Shown here in pieces: positions 37,893-48,261 of a stretch of DNA of 64,000 nt. The stretch is taken from the NCBI GenBank assembly GCA_015680685.1, contig MNCI01004586.1, positions 1 through 64,000 of the forward strand, in the 5' to 3' direction. The notes under the pieces are model-generated. The model did not search any database and was not told the DNA's origin. It was given only the letters and a program-made list of their open reading frames with translations. This stretch comes from Gnetum montanum (Eukaryota > Streptophyta > Gnetopsida > Gnetales > Gnetaceae). The first letter of the stretch is position 1, and each line of letters begins with the position of its first letter. The position numbers and the translations under genes were made by a program.

Positions 37893-39489
37893 TGAAACAC
37901 CGTGAAAATTGCGAGTCGGCCTTAGGCAAAGATTCGCAATTCAGGCAAGGGCGCATGTCAGAATTCCAGAAGGGAGAATAAGACAGAGCAAGACCAAGAG
38001 GCGCGTAGCATCAAGTCTTCGACTTCCTGTGTAGATTCCTAATCTTTCTATGCTTTCTCTGTTTACGCTATATCACGCAACACAGCGTAATAGCGCTTAG
38101 CGTGATTCTATTTAAACATAGTCCGGCATCAGAAGGCTAGTTACTTCGGCATGGGGAGAGGCTTGAGCAGCGTAATATGCGACTTCTCGTATATTTTGCT
38201 AAGTCTTTTGTTCAAGGCCAGGTTTACGCTCTGTTACGCACGGCAGCATAATGAGCTCCAAAATAGTCAAAGGAAAAGTCTAAGAAAGTGCAACAGATCA
38301 ACCCTTTTCTATTGGCATGCGGATTGCTCATCATATGCTCATTACGCGACGTAGTGTATCACAGTGTATTGCATCGCCAAGCTAGGCATCGTTTACGCTT
38401 CATTACACGCGGCTGCGTAAGCGAGCGTAAAATAGCTCGAATCCACTGTTCCCATGTTATGTTACGCTCATGCACGCAACGCAGCGTGAATGAGCGTAAT
38501 ATAACCCAAAGACAATTGAAACATGCCTAACGCGCATCTGTTCTTCACACGCACAATAAGCAAATAAGCATATTGTGCGTAGTCACAAAGTCTGACACAA
38601 AAGTGGTCAGGTCAACAGTACCCGAAACATTCAAGACACACGTCATCAGGGTTGCGCCTTTTCCACAGGACGTCGCAGCCTATAAATACCCCAGTTGACA
38701 AAGATACAAGGGTTGGCAAATCAAAGAGGCAAGGACATTTTTCTGAGCACAAGAGCACTTATCACTTTGAGCAGAGACAGAGAGAGCAGCACTTTGGCAA
38801 TTGCTGACAGCATCACCTTCCGGCAGAAACAGAGCACAGTTCGCTTTGAGAATTGGCAACAAGAGTAATTGTTCTTTTGGGGAAGACACAGCTTTCTCCA
38901 TCAGCGATCATTGGCGGTCCTAAACGAAAACTACCTAAGGCGAAAGAAGCAGATCAAAGATCGTGAGATCATCTTGCACGGTTTGCAGGCTCTATTGGTC
39001 AGAAACAGTTGATCGATAGACGTCAGAGCTTGACCTTCCTTGCATCCTAGCTTTGGCCCACGAGGTAGATCGGACTTCTGTTTGGACAGTTTTCTTGTTG
39101 TTTTGTGCTTGCCTTACATCAAGTAATCGGGGTCTCCCCAGTGTAACGTGATATACAATATATACATTTTCTCAAGTCAAAGCGTAGATCTTGAAACTAC
39201 GTGTTTCTCTTGTCTTAGCCTCCTCTTATCGTGTTTAGCGTTATCATCGTTACAATTCATCTACGTCGTTTTCCCCTCATTTTGCGATTCCTCGAATCAG
39301 ATCGTTCCACGAGATATTCATTATCTTCATCAGTTTACTGATTAGTAAGTCCCTCTCTGATCAACAAGACCGTTCAGGGCACCGCGGATTCATTTTTCCA
39401 GCATAGCCCTTGCACGGATCCGTGGTTAAAACTGTGTACGCGGGATTTTGTTTGGTATTTTCCAGCTGCCGACATTTTCCATCGTTACA
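37893..39489 (+). repeat. LTR of Tat-type element C, left copy
   Basis: 1,597 bp, TGAAACACC..CGTTACA, the same length as the right copy (53,412-55,008). A TATA box (TATAAATACC) is at 38,681-38,690. The U3 part has several inverted repeats; the best is at 38,462-38,499, whose 16-base arms match at 15 positions. It is flanked on both sides by TCTAG and then D-element sequence, the arrangement of a solo LTR, although gag of element C follows at 39,910. Confidence 0.87.
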
Positions 39490-39909
39490 TCTAGGATTTC
39501 AGGTTTATAGATCATCATGGCCCCTCAAGGAAAATTTTCATGAATGATATAAGATCCTTTCCACAACATTTGAAATTTAGTTCATTGTGGCACATGTGCA
39601 GGATTTCAATAAAGAACCCTATCTCCTGGTTGGTATTTGACTTTTCTAATTCTTAGGTCGTGACGTTGTTTGTTAAACGCCTTATGCAGTTTGTTGGATG
39701 ATAGGATGGCTAATCAATTTTCATCTAGCAAGTTAAGATTCATTAACTATTCTTTCTGTGCTAGACTAAGGTCAAGGTTAAGGTCACATGCTATAGATAG
39801 TGTATGGAGCTCAGCTTGAACAGGAAGTGTTGGCAGTTTACTGTATACTAACTCATAGGGAGAGTATCCTATAGGGAGTTTCCATGTGGAATAGTAGGCC
39901 CAAATAGCA
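39490..39909 (-). pseudogene. Integrase C-terminal fragment of element D (duplicated flank)
   Basis: The minus strand reads the Athila-like integrase end, with AYYSTWKLPIGYSPYELVY at about 39,837-39,900 and a GAMMIYKPE-like end near 39,500-39,540. The same 420 bases follow the right LTR at 55,009-55,428, differing at a small number of positions. Homology stops sharply at 39,909, where element C gag sequence begins. A PBS and gag N-terminus would normally be here and are missing. Confidence 0.85.
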
Positions 39910-42900
39910 AGGGGCGGCAAACCCCTCTTCGCAAACGAGTGGGTGGTGGTCTTCACAGGCCCCTCCGCCTGCAGGGATCCCCGACCCACAAGCAACCAGC
40001 CAACCTCTCCCGTCGTTTCCATTCCCTAGCGCTGCCCTCCCGGTCCAACCTCCTATGCCTTCTGCACAGACACCTCCATCAACAGGTCTGGACCAAGCCT
40101 TCCAGCTTATACAGACTCTCACCGAGGAGGTTCGACGCCTCAAAGCTACTGGTTCTGATACCATTCAGATCATGGACTTTTACCAGGATGATCTGATTAG
40201 TCCAGCGGTCCCTATGCTGTCGTTGCCACCAGGGATGTCCCTACCTCATTTTACCAAGTACAATGGGGAGGGAGATTCCAACGCTCACTTGGTTATGTTT
40301 AGGTCTGAGTCCTTGTTGTTGCAACAGTGGCCACACATCATCATCCGAGTCTTTGCAATGTCTCTAATAGGGAAAGCTTTGGATTGGTACAAAGCCCTCC
40401 CACGTTCTTCCATCTCAACCTTGGAAAAGCTGCTGACCCAATTTGTGACCCGCTTCAAATACAACTTGAAACTGGAAGTCACATTGGATCAGCTCATGGG
40501 GGTGAAACAAGACCCGCTCGAGTCCGTCCAAAAGTTCATACAGCACTGGAATGCTACCTTGAATGAGATCCGTGAGCTGATCGCGGACTCACATCTGCTG
40601 GCTATATTCAAAGGAGTATTCAATGACTTTATTAAGTTAAAGCTGTATTATCTTTCCCCCAACTCTCTACACCAGGCCTTCGCTCAAACTAGAAGCATCC
40701 AAGATGCTGCAGAGGCCAGCAAGGACCCGGCGTATGTCGCCTACAGGAACGCACACAACAAGAGCAAAGACAAAGGTAAAGCAGAACGACAGTAGCTACA
40801 ATGACTGAGAGTACAAAGACTAAGAACAAGAAGGCACCCACGGCACCTCCTGAAACCACGGCTGGTGCCAGCACCAGCCAAGACACAACTGCCCCTAAAG
40901 TGCCCCCCCAGCCAAAGCCAAACTTTGAGCGTAAGGATCATTCAAAGTATACGGCATTACCTGTAAAGCATTCCGAACTGTTGAAACAACTGTTAGGGGC
41001 AAGGCACATTCAACCAAAGAATGTGTCCGAGGAAGCTCTGAAGCATCACAGACGTCATTATGAACTGCTGAAGAACCCTTCTTTAGCCTTACCTAACGAA
41101 CCACCAATTCCAAGATCTTTTAGGCTAGACCGTTTCTGTGACTACCACCAGTTGTGTGGTCACGATACGGATTACTACTGGCGTTGAAAGATGACATTCA
41201 ACGTATGCTGGATGATGGTTTACTTAAGTTAGACAGCAACAACCCGACGCATCCAGAAAATAAAACATTGCACGTATATAAGGACCCATTGAACGCAAAC
41301 AACGATCCTTATACAATCATTATGGTGAGTACGGACAGTGAGAGAAGGGAACCGCCAAAACAGCCTTTTGTTTTACATGTGCCTGCCAGCTCACAAGGGG
41401 GAGCAACCATTTCATCGGCAGCCAGTGGGGTCTTGAGGCTGCCCTTCATCATATGGGCACCTTCTCGAATACACCCTTAGTCACGCAGCGACAGTCAAGC
41501 TGTGGCCTCGTCCGCACCCACGCCTAGGGCACCCTTCATTATCAGGGCACCAAAACCACAGGCTGCTCCTCTCACGCAGGGGCAAACCTCCAACCAAAAG
41601 CGTCAACCATCACCTCCCAAACGAAAGGGAGAGGACACATCAGTTAACGCAACGAAAGACCATTTTACGCTCAGCTTCCCTAAGCCTAGGCCCCTGGCCT
41701 CTGTGCCTTCGCCTGTACCTCAGGGGCAGGATAAAGGTGCAGAAACGCAATCGTCTTCTCTTGGCAAGAAAAAGAACATCCCCCCGACTGACATCGCTCT
41801 ACCTCGGGAGATCCGTCTCTTGGGCCGAATGGAAGAGGACAAGGGAGATAAACAACCTAGTTGAGAGAAGGACCTCCTCGACACATTTACGCAAGTTAAA
41901 CAGGCTCTCAAACAAAAAAACACAACCTTGAGCCTTTATGACCTGCTTATGACATCTCGAGAACACCGTGAGGCTATGGTTCGCATGCTGACATCCATAT
42001 CAGTGGATGAAAGCTTGCCAGCGGAGAAGGAAGCGATACATGCTGTCATGTTTCCTTCCGAAGCTGAGCAACCTATGCCTACTTCGCTGACCTTTCACGA
42101 TGAGTCTATCAAAGACGATCCTGAGAAGGGTCAGGTCACAACTAAACCTATGTTTATCACTATCCGGGTCGGTCAATACCGGATTCGGAGAGTGCACGTA
42201 GACGATGGCATAGCTACCAACGTCATTCCATATTCCATCATGGATAGGTTGGGTCTGGTCGATCAGATCACGCCCATGACGACGGCTTGCGTAAAATCGT
42301 TCAACGGGGCACGGGTTCAAGTTAAGGGGACGGTGCATATTGACTTTGTTGCGGGGGATCAATTCCCAATAAAGGCCACTTTCTTAGTCATCGAGAAGAT
42401 GCCAGGGTTCAACCTGNTGGAATGACGTTGGTAGCTATGCCATCGTCTACGTGCACTCTCCGGATCCGGTATTGACCGACCCGGATAGTGATAAACATAG
42501 GTTTAGTTGTGACCTGACCCTTCTCAGGATCGTCTTTGATAGACTCATCGTGAAAGGTCAGCGAAGTAGGCATAGGTTGCNTGCGGGGGATCAATTCCCA
42601 ACAAAGGCCACTTTCTTAGTCATCGAGAAGATGCCAGGGTTCAACCTGATCTTGGGGAGGTCGTGGTTAGCCCAGCTGAGGGTGGTTTCATCACCGATAC
42701 ACCAAGAGATACACCTGCCCTATGCCAGAGGGGAGGTTGTGATACGCGGTGACGAAATCACCCCCACGACCATCAATAACATTGAAGAAGAGTGGGGTTT
42801 GGAGATAGAAACGACTGGTGATCAAACCCATCTCCAAATCCCTCAACAAACCGACAGCAATAATGACAGTCTAGCTTGGGCCGACCTGCCATTTCCGGAT

Positions 42901-42993
42901 GGCATCGTAGAGGAGTCAAACCATAAGTCTCCTCGCCCTTACACAACGCTCAACGTAAAGGCCATTAAGAGACAATTGTGTATTAATGGTTGA
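39910..42993 (+). pseudogene. gag-protease of Tat-type element C
   Basis: It starts inside the proline-rich gag linker; the N-terminal ~1.3 kb present in copy B is missing. The gag core (40,055-40,795) contains LPHFTKYNGEGDSNAHL, GKALDWYKALPRSSISTLEK and RFKYNL, matching the retrotransposon gag family. A two-base insertion near 40,785 shifts the frame into 40,801-41,187. The zinc-knuckle-like motif CDYHQLCGHDTDY near 41,140-41,180 loses its last Cys to a frameshift. A proline-rich linker leads to the protease (41,928-42,993) with VHVDDGIATNVIPY and ILGRSWLAQLR. Frame breaks are few: TAG 41,478-41,480 and TGA 41,862-41,864, each one transition from Gln or Arg. The protease is disrupted at 42,417-42,581 by an assembly artefact. 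Confidence 0.87.
42417..42581. other. Inverted 163-bp copy bounded by single Ns
   Basis: Positions 42,418-42,580 are the reverse complement of 42,069-42,231, and an N sits at each end. The 66 bases after the second N repeat 42,351-42,416 almost exactly. This looks like a bad gap fill inside the protease, not biology. Confidence 0.85.
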
Positions 42994-43215
42994 ACAATGG
43001 CTTTCGCGCGCGTCATCATGTCTTAGCAAGTTATCATAGCTCATACTTAGCAGTTTTATTTCATGCATTTTTACGTTACATTCGTTTTCGATTTTTACGC
43101 TTGTCATTTTTTCACGCTGTTATATTTCTCGTACGCATGATATTCACGTTTTCTGATCACTTTAGCATAATTACGCAAAATTGTGTACCAGTATCATTTA
43201 CGCTTGCTGTATTAC

Positions 43216-43540
43216 GCAGATGGCCCGCAACGACCTTAAACTAGCCATGGCCTGCAACAGCCTTAAACTAGCCATGGCCCGCAACAGCCTTAAACTAGTT
43301 GGCCCACAACGGCCTTAAACTAGTTGGCCCGCAACGGCCTTAAACTAGTTACACTGAATTGTATACCATTATCATTTACGCGTATTACGCTTAGGCCCGC
43401 AACGGCCTTAAACTAGTTACGCAGGATTGCATACTAGGACTATTTACGCTTGATTACGTAGTAGGCCCGCAACGGCCTTAAACTAGTCGCTAGTTTACGC
43501 AAAATCATATGATAGCCCGCGATGGCCTTAAACTAGCCAT
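43216..43540. repeat. Spacer tandem array of element C
   Basis: About eight units of 24-27 bases, core GGCCCGCAACGGCCTTAAAC followed by TAG. Some are contiguous, others spaced by 30-50 bases of TTACGC-rich sequence. It lies between the protease stop (42,993) and the stop of the antisense gene (43,734). It corresponds to arrays 905-1,265 and 11,115-11,480. Confidence 0.9.
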
Positions 43541-43733
43541 TACATTCTATCATCATAACTTAGGTGAAATCCTTAATAATTACATTCACGCTGTGCAGAT
43601 AAAAGCATAAAAGCCAAAAAAAGACAAAATAATTAACATTTAAAACATCCACCAGGTCTTATAACGCGTCTTTTCAGTCATTCATAAAACAATACTTGAC
43701 TTCACCATCAATAAAACTATGCGTAAACCACAA

Positions 43734-46700
43734 TTACGCATTTCCTCTACTGCCACTATCGCCAGTATCTCTTAAGTCCGGATCCAGCCCTAATGGATCG
43801 TCCTCCAGTGGGCTGTTGTTTCTGGGAATTATTCTTTCACGAAGAATTTCCTCTTCATGAGGTCCTTGTTCCGGCACCGGCTCCACGGGAGGACGCTCTT
43901 CACCGCTGCGTGCTTCCTCTTCCTCTACTTCTTCCTCTGCTTCTGCTGCTTCCTCTGCTGACTCCTCAGCTGGCTCGTCTTCTCTATCCTCTTCTGGTAC
44001 CTAGATACAAAAGAAGAAAACATATTAGCAAGGCAAGCCTTGACAAAACAATCAGAGAATTTAGATTCAGTCATGCAGAAGCTTAGTCGCGATGGCCCTG
44101 CTTCTGCAGCGAAGCGAAGCTTCTCTAGGCTAGCCCACAGGCGCTTCATAATCTCTTCCTCTGTTAGATCTGGCCACACATCCTCTCCCAAGGCAGCTCC
44201 AGCCTTCACTTTCCCTTTCTCCACGCTAGTCCAGCGAGGGGGATCAAGGAAGAACGTAGGGATTGTAGTCTGGCCCCCAGGGAGAGTCATCTCCCTTTCC
44301 GGGGACACACTTACAGTCACCTGCTCTTCGAATTTCTTGAAGGCTTCTGATGCTCCGATGATGTCCAGGAAGACTTCCAGAGATTGGGCCTTGACGGCAG
44401 AATCACGGTAGAGTTTCCGATAAGTGATGCTCTCCCACTTACACAAATGTTTGTGGTCTTTCTCCTTCTACCCCCACTCTTGCACACACGCACAATAATC
44501 CCTCCAATCCTGGCTTTTTTGAGCTAGGAGTTCTATCTGCATCCGCTGCTCTACCAACGCCCGACTGGTCTGTACGCTGTTTTTGATGGCGGTCTAATAA
44601 CGGGAGTAGTCGACAACAGCGGTATGCTAGTCTTCATCCCCTGTCGCTCGCACCTGTAGGAAGTCGCACCATGATCTTAGGTCTCCGACCTCTTTGGTCA
44701 GAGACTCAACCCTCTGCTCTGACCTCTGCATCCTTTTCCATAGATTTTCGTTTACGCCCCTACTTTCCCGTAAGGAGCGTGTCGAGCGTAACGCACATTT
44801 ACGCATTTCCTCATAAATGTGACGTGGCATGGCTGCTTCATCGGATGGTGGCTCCACTATGTCCAAATCAATGGGCTCCGTGGGATCCCATCGAAGGTGA
44901 GCTCCTAACAGAAACAATCATCAATGTTGGTGACACATTACCACTATGTAATATCACAAACTTACTACAACCATAACGTACCAGCTCCAGGTTCGACGCG
45001 CTCTAGGCACTCAATCATGTCACTGACAATGCCTTCCATGAAGGCAAATTTGTCAGGGAAGTCTCTCCACGCTCTGCTCACAGCGACAGACGTGGATACA
45101 TCCTCTTCTCCTATAGCGTAATCCAGTTAGAAACTTCATCTATTTACAGAATCCTGCAAACGTGCTAACACACTCATTACCTCTACCTGTGACAGTGGCG
45201 ACTTCGCCAACATTTTCCGCCTCCTTTTCCTCTTCACGCACTTGAGTCTGTGCGTCGCTGGTTCCAGTAGCTGGGGCCTCCCCACGCACATGAGTCTGTG
45301 CGGTGCTTGTCTCGACAGCTGGGGCCTCTTTTTCTAAAACTGAGGCCCCTTCCCCACGACTTAGTACTACTGCCCCTGTCTCAGGGGTCAGCTCCTCTGT
45401 AATTTTCACTAGTCATATCACAACACCTTAGTATATCATTCCAAACATTCCAAACAAACATTGCGTAATACAGTTTCTTCACGCTTACTAGGCGAAGGCT
45501 TACTCCGCTGGACTTTGATCGCCACAGTTCAGCCTGCGCTGCTCCTAGGCTAGGCAGAAGCCTCGGTTATACGAAGTCTTTTGCTCCGAGCTGCGGGTTC
45601 CACGATTTCCTCCGCCAGACGTTTCCCCCGTGAGGCATCGCCAGTGTACGTAGGCATTATCCCACCTATACTGTTGGGGCCTCGCAGCTGAGACGTCGCC
45701 AACCCCTTGGTCGCTATAGACAATGACTCTCCGATCCCTTCCGGCGGATCCTGCCCACGGGTAGTGCTGAGGATATGGGTAATCCAAGGTTTGGGTAGCT
45801 GGTCTCGGTCTTGCTGTACCCAGACCCCATTCCTTTGGATGACCAAAAACTCAGCAAAACACCGAAGGCAAGCTATGAAGAAGGTGTAATGCACATTAAA
45901 ACGAGACTCAAGCTTCTTATGAAGCTTGATCATCTCGTTGCACAGCCCCTTAGTGAAATAGCTTGCCCAATTGAACTGGGTCCCCTCTTCCAGAACCTCC
46001 CGCATAATACGGGTCTATTCTATAGAAAAGAACTTCCCTTGCAAGAGAGTTTTGGGAAAGGTCTGGGCCCGGAAAAGGGGATAAATTGTCTTGGCAACAC
46101 CCATCTGGAATCTTTCGCAAGGAAACCCTTTAGGCTCCTTCGGGATCCTTACCCACTCCTCCAGCCACTGCTGGAAGTCGAGGCTCCTCTTCACCTTCTC
46201 ACTTACGGGAAGGTCGTCCGAAGGGACACCAAATAGGTCTGCGAAGAGCTGAGCGTCAATGTTAAAGCTTACGCATACGTGATGTACGTGCGTGCAAAAA
46301 CACTCTGCCTTTTCGTTGAAGGAGTTGACCAGGGTTAGCATTTCACTGGCAAGGACATCAGCAGTTGCAGCTAAAAACAGATGCATTAGCCCCGCTGCTC
46401 GAATCTTGGTGGTCACCGCGACTGGGACCGCCGAGTGGCTGAGCCAGTGCTGTGCGTCCTTGATGTCGCCATAGCGGAAGAGGACGGTGTTCGCCTCGCG
46501 ACCGAAAATCGTAAGGGTAATCTCCCGGGATTTCCTGACTGAACAGTGTAAAACACAAGTCAAACAAAAACCCTACTATGTAACGCTCACAATTTACAAC
46601 TATACTACGCAATAATCGACTATACNTAACGCTCACAATTTACAACTATACTACGCAATAATCGACTATACAACAGCCTTACCAGGTCCACATGGCAAGG

Positions 46701-47884
46701 GAAATGGCGGAAGGTTCCTCTGCACGTCCTCAACGGTAAGGGACGGATCTAAGTTCCAGTCATCGTGCAGCCACCCGAGTTTCTGGCAATTCTCAAAAGC
46801 CTTAGCATAGCGGGTGGGGTACTCATACATGTCGAAGCCAATCTGCCCTATAACACCAGTGCGCACGTTGCTAGTTGAGGTAAATGCCATTATTACTGTT
46901 TCGGCCCATGATAACGCATCTCCATTTCCAACTAACTTGTTGTCATGAATAAAAAACCTGTACCATACCACATAGGCTTATCTTATACTTCACATCGATG
47001 ATAGACATATGACAAAAAAAAATACAGTTAACAAAATTTGCTTACCGGCCTGCGTAGTACACTGTGCCTTGTGGGTTCTGGAAATGGGTTGAGACATGGC
47101 GAGCCACGAACAGCGTGTTATATCCATGATAACAACTAAACTGAGCCATTTCCCAGATCTAGTTTAAGCACCTTAAGCCTCGGGTGCTAAGTTCTCGGTC
47201 CTCGGGACGACCCGTATCGATGGCCCCGTCTGTCAAGAAGGCCAGAATCCCTTGCGCAGAACCCGCCAGCAGGTGCTCTAAAATGGCACCGGCGATGTCG
47301 CTGGACAAATCAGACCACACAATGACGCTGTAGTTGCGTAGTAAGAACTACAAAAACTCCAGCGCACCCTATCGAAACCATATGGCCTTTCCTTGCAACT
47401 GCGTTTGCGGGGGAGGGACATTGGGGACGATGGGGTTTATACAACACAAAACCCCGACAATATCCAAGACAATCAGAACAGGCTTTAGCGTAACTCTATA
47501 CAGAAAATCCAAAACATAAATTAACGTCTAAATTTACATTTATATCGTTAATACAAAAAACCTACAACCTACGCCTAGTTATCCAGGCCGAAATCGCCCA
47601 AACCCTTGCAACAATGCAAGGTTCGTCCCTAACAACGGCTGTAGACACAACCCCATCAAATCCTCGCATTAACCCGAGGTCCATAATTTGAAATCCACAT
47701 TCACGCAAAAGATATCACGAAAAGTAGACATTAAAACAAACATAAGCATGTAAGGAATGACCTACCGGTTCAAAGGCGTAGGGTCACGAACATCGACCAC
47801 CGCCCGCGAAATGCGCTCCAGATTTCCTTGCACCTCATCGATTTTGGCCAATTTTGCATTCTTCCTTTTGATTTTTGGTGCCAT
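43734..47884 (-). pseudogene. Eight-exon antisense gene inside Tat-type element C
   Basis: This gene lies opposite to gag and pol, between protease and RT. Exons on the minus strand: 47,884-47,766, 47,495-47,046, 46,957-46,683, 46,538-45,489, 45,408-45,187, 45,110-44,982, 44,904-44,087, 44,000-43,734. Phases match at every junction, giving 1,110 codons from ATG to TAA. Donors are GTAGG, GTAAG, GTAAG, GTAAG, GTAGA and GTACG; the last reads CTAAG where copies A and B have GTTAG. Exon 5 could also end at 45,181. Exon 2 resembles FCP1/NIF phosphatases, exon 4 is a ~350-residue unknown domain, exon 5 is Glu/Thr/Ala-rich, exon 7 is coiled-coil-like, and exon 8 is acidic. There are nine in-frame stops (three each in exons 2, 4 and 7), each one transition from a sense codon. 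A weak TATA-like CATATAAG lies ~145 bases upstream of the ATG. The protein function is unknown. Confidence 0.8.
46581..46671. other. 45-bp direct duplication around single N
   Basis: Positions 46,581-46,625 are repeated exactly at 46,627-46,671 with one N between. It falls in intron 3 of the antisense gene and looks like an unmerged contig overlap. Confidence 0.85.
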
Positions 47885-48261
47885 TGTAACAGCTTCAGAA
47901 TTTTTCACCATTTAGCACTTGCAAATCTTCGCAAAATCACACGCTCTAATCCTCTGCTCTTTCTTCTCTTGCTCAGCAACAGTTACGAATTCGAATTCAC
48001 AACAGCCAACAGCCTGTCCTCATCAAAAACCACTTACTTATATGCGAGGATCACCGACTTGATATCTGATTTCAATGGGACTTTCCTAAAATGGAACCTG
48101 AAAATCAAGATATTAATGCAGCTGATATCACATGCGCCACTGTCCGAAATGACGTTAAACTACCTCATCTTATCACCTCGTAATCGGGTTGCATTAATTA
48201 CAGCTTGTTTACAATATTCAAAATTCAGTTAGCCTTCCACGTTCGACGACATCACGTCACG

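Noticed and set aside
42409-42594. Minus-strand frame repeating protease sequence
   Set aside because: It is the artefactual inverted copy between the Ns at 42,417 and 42,581.
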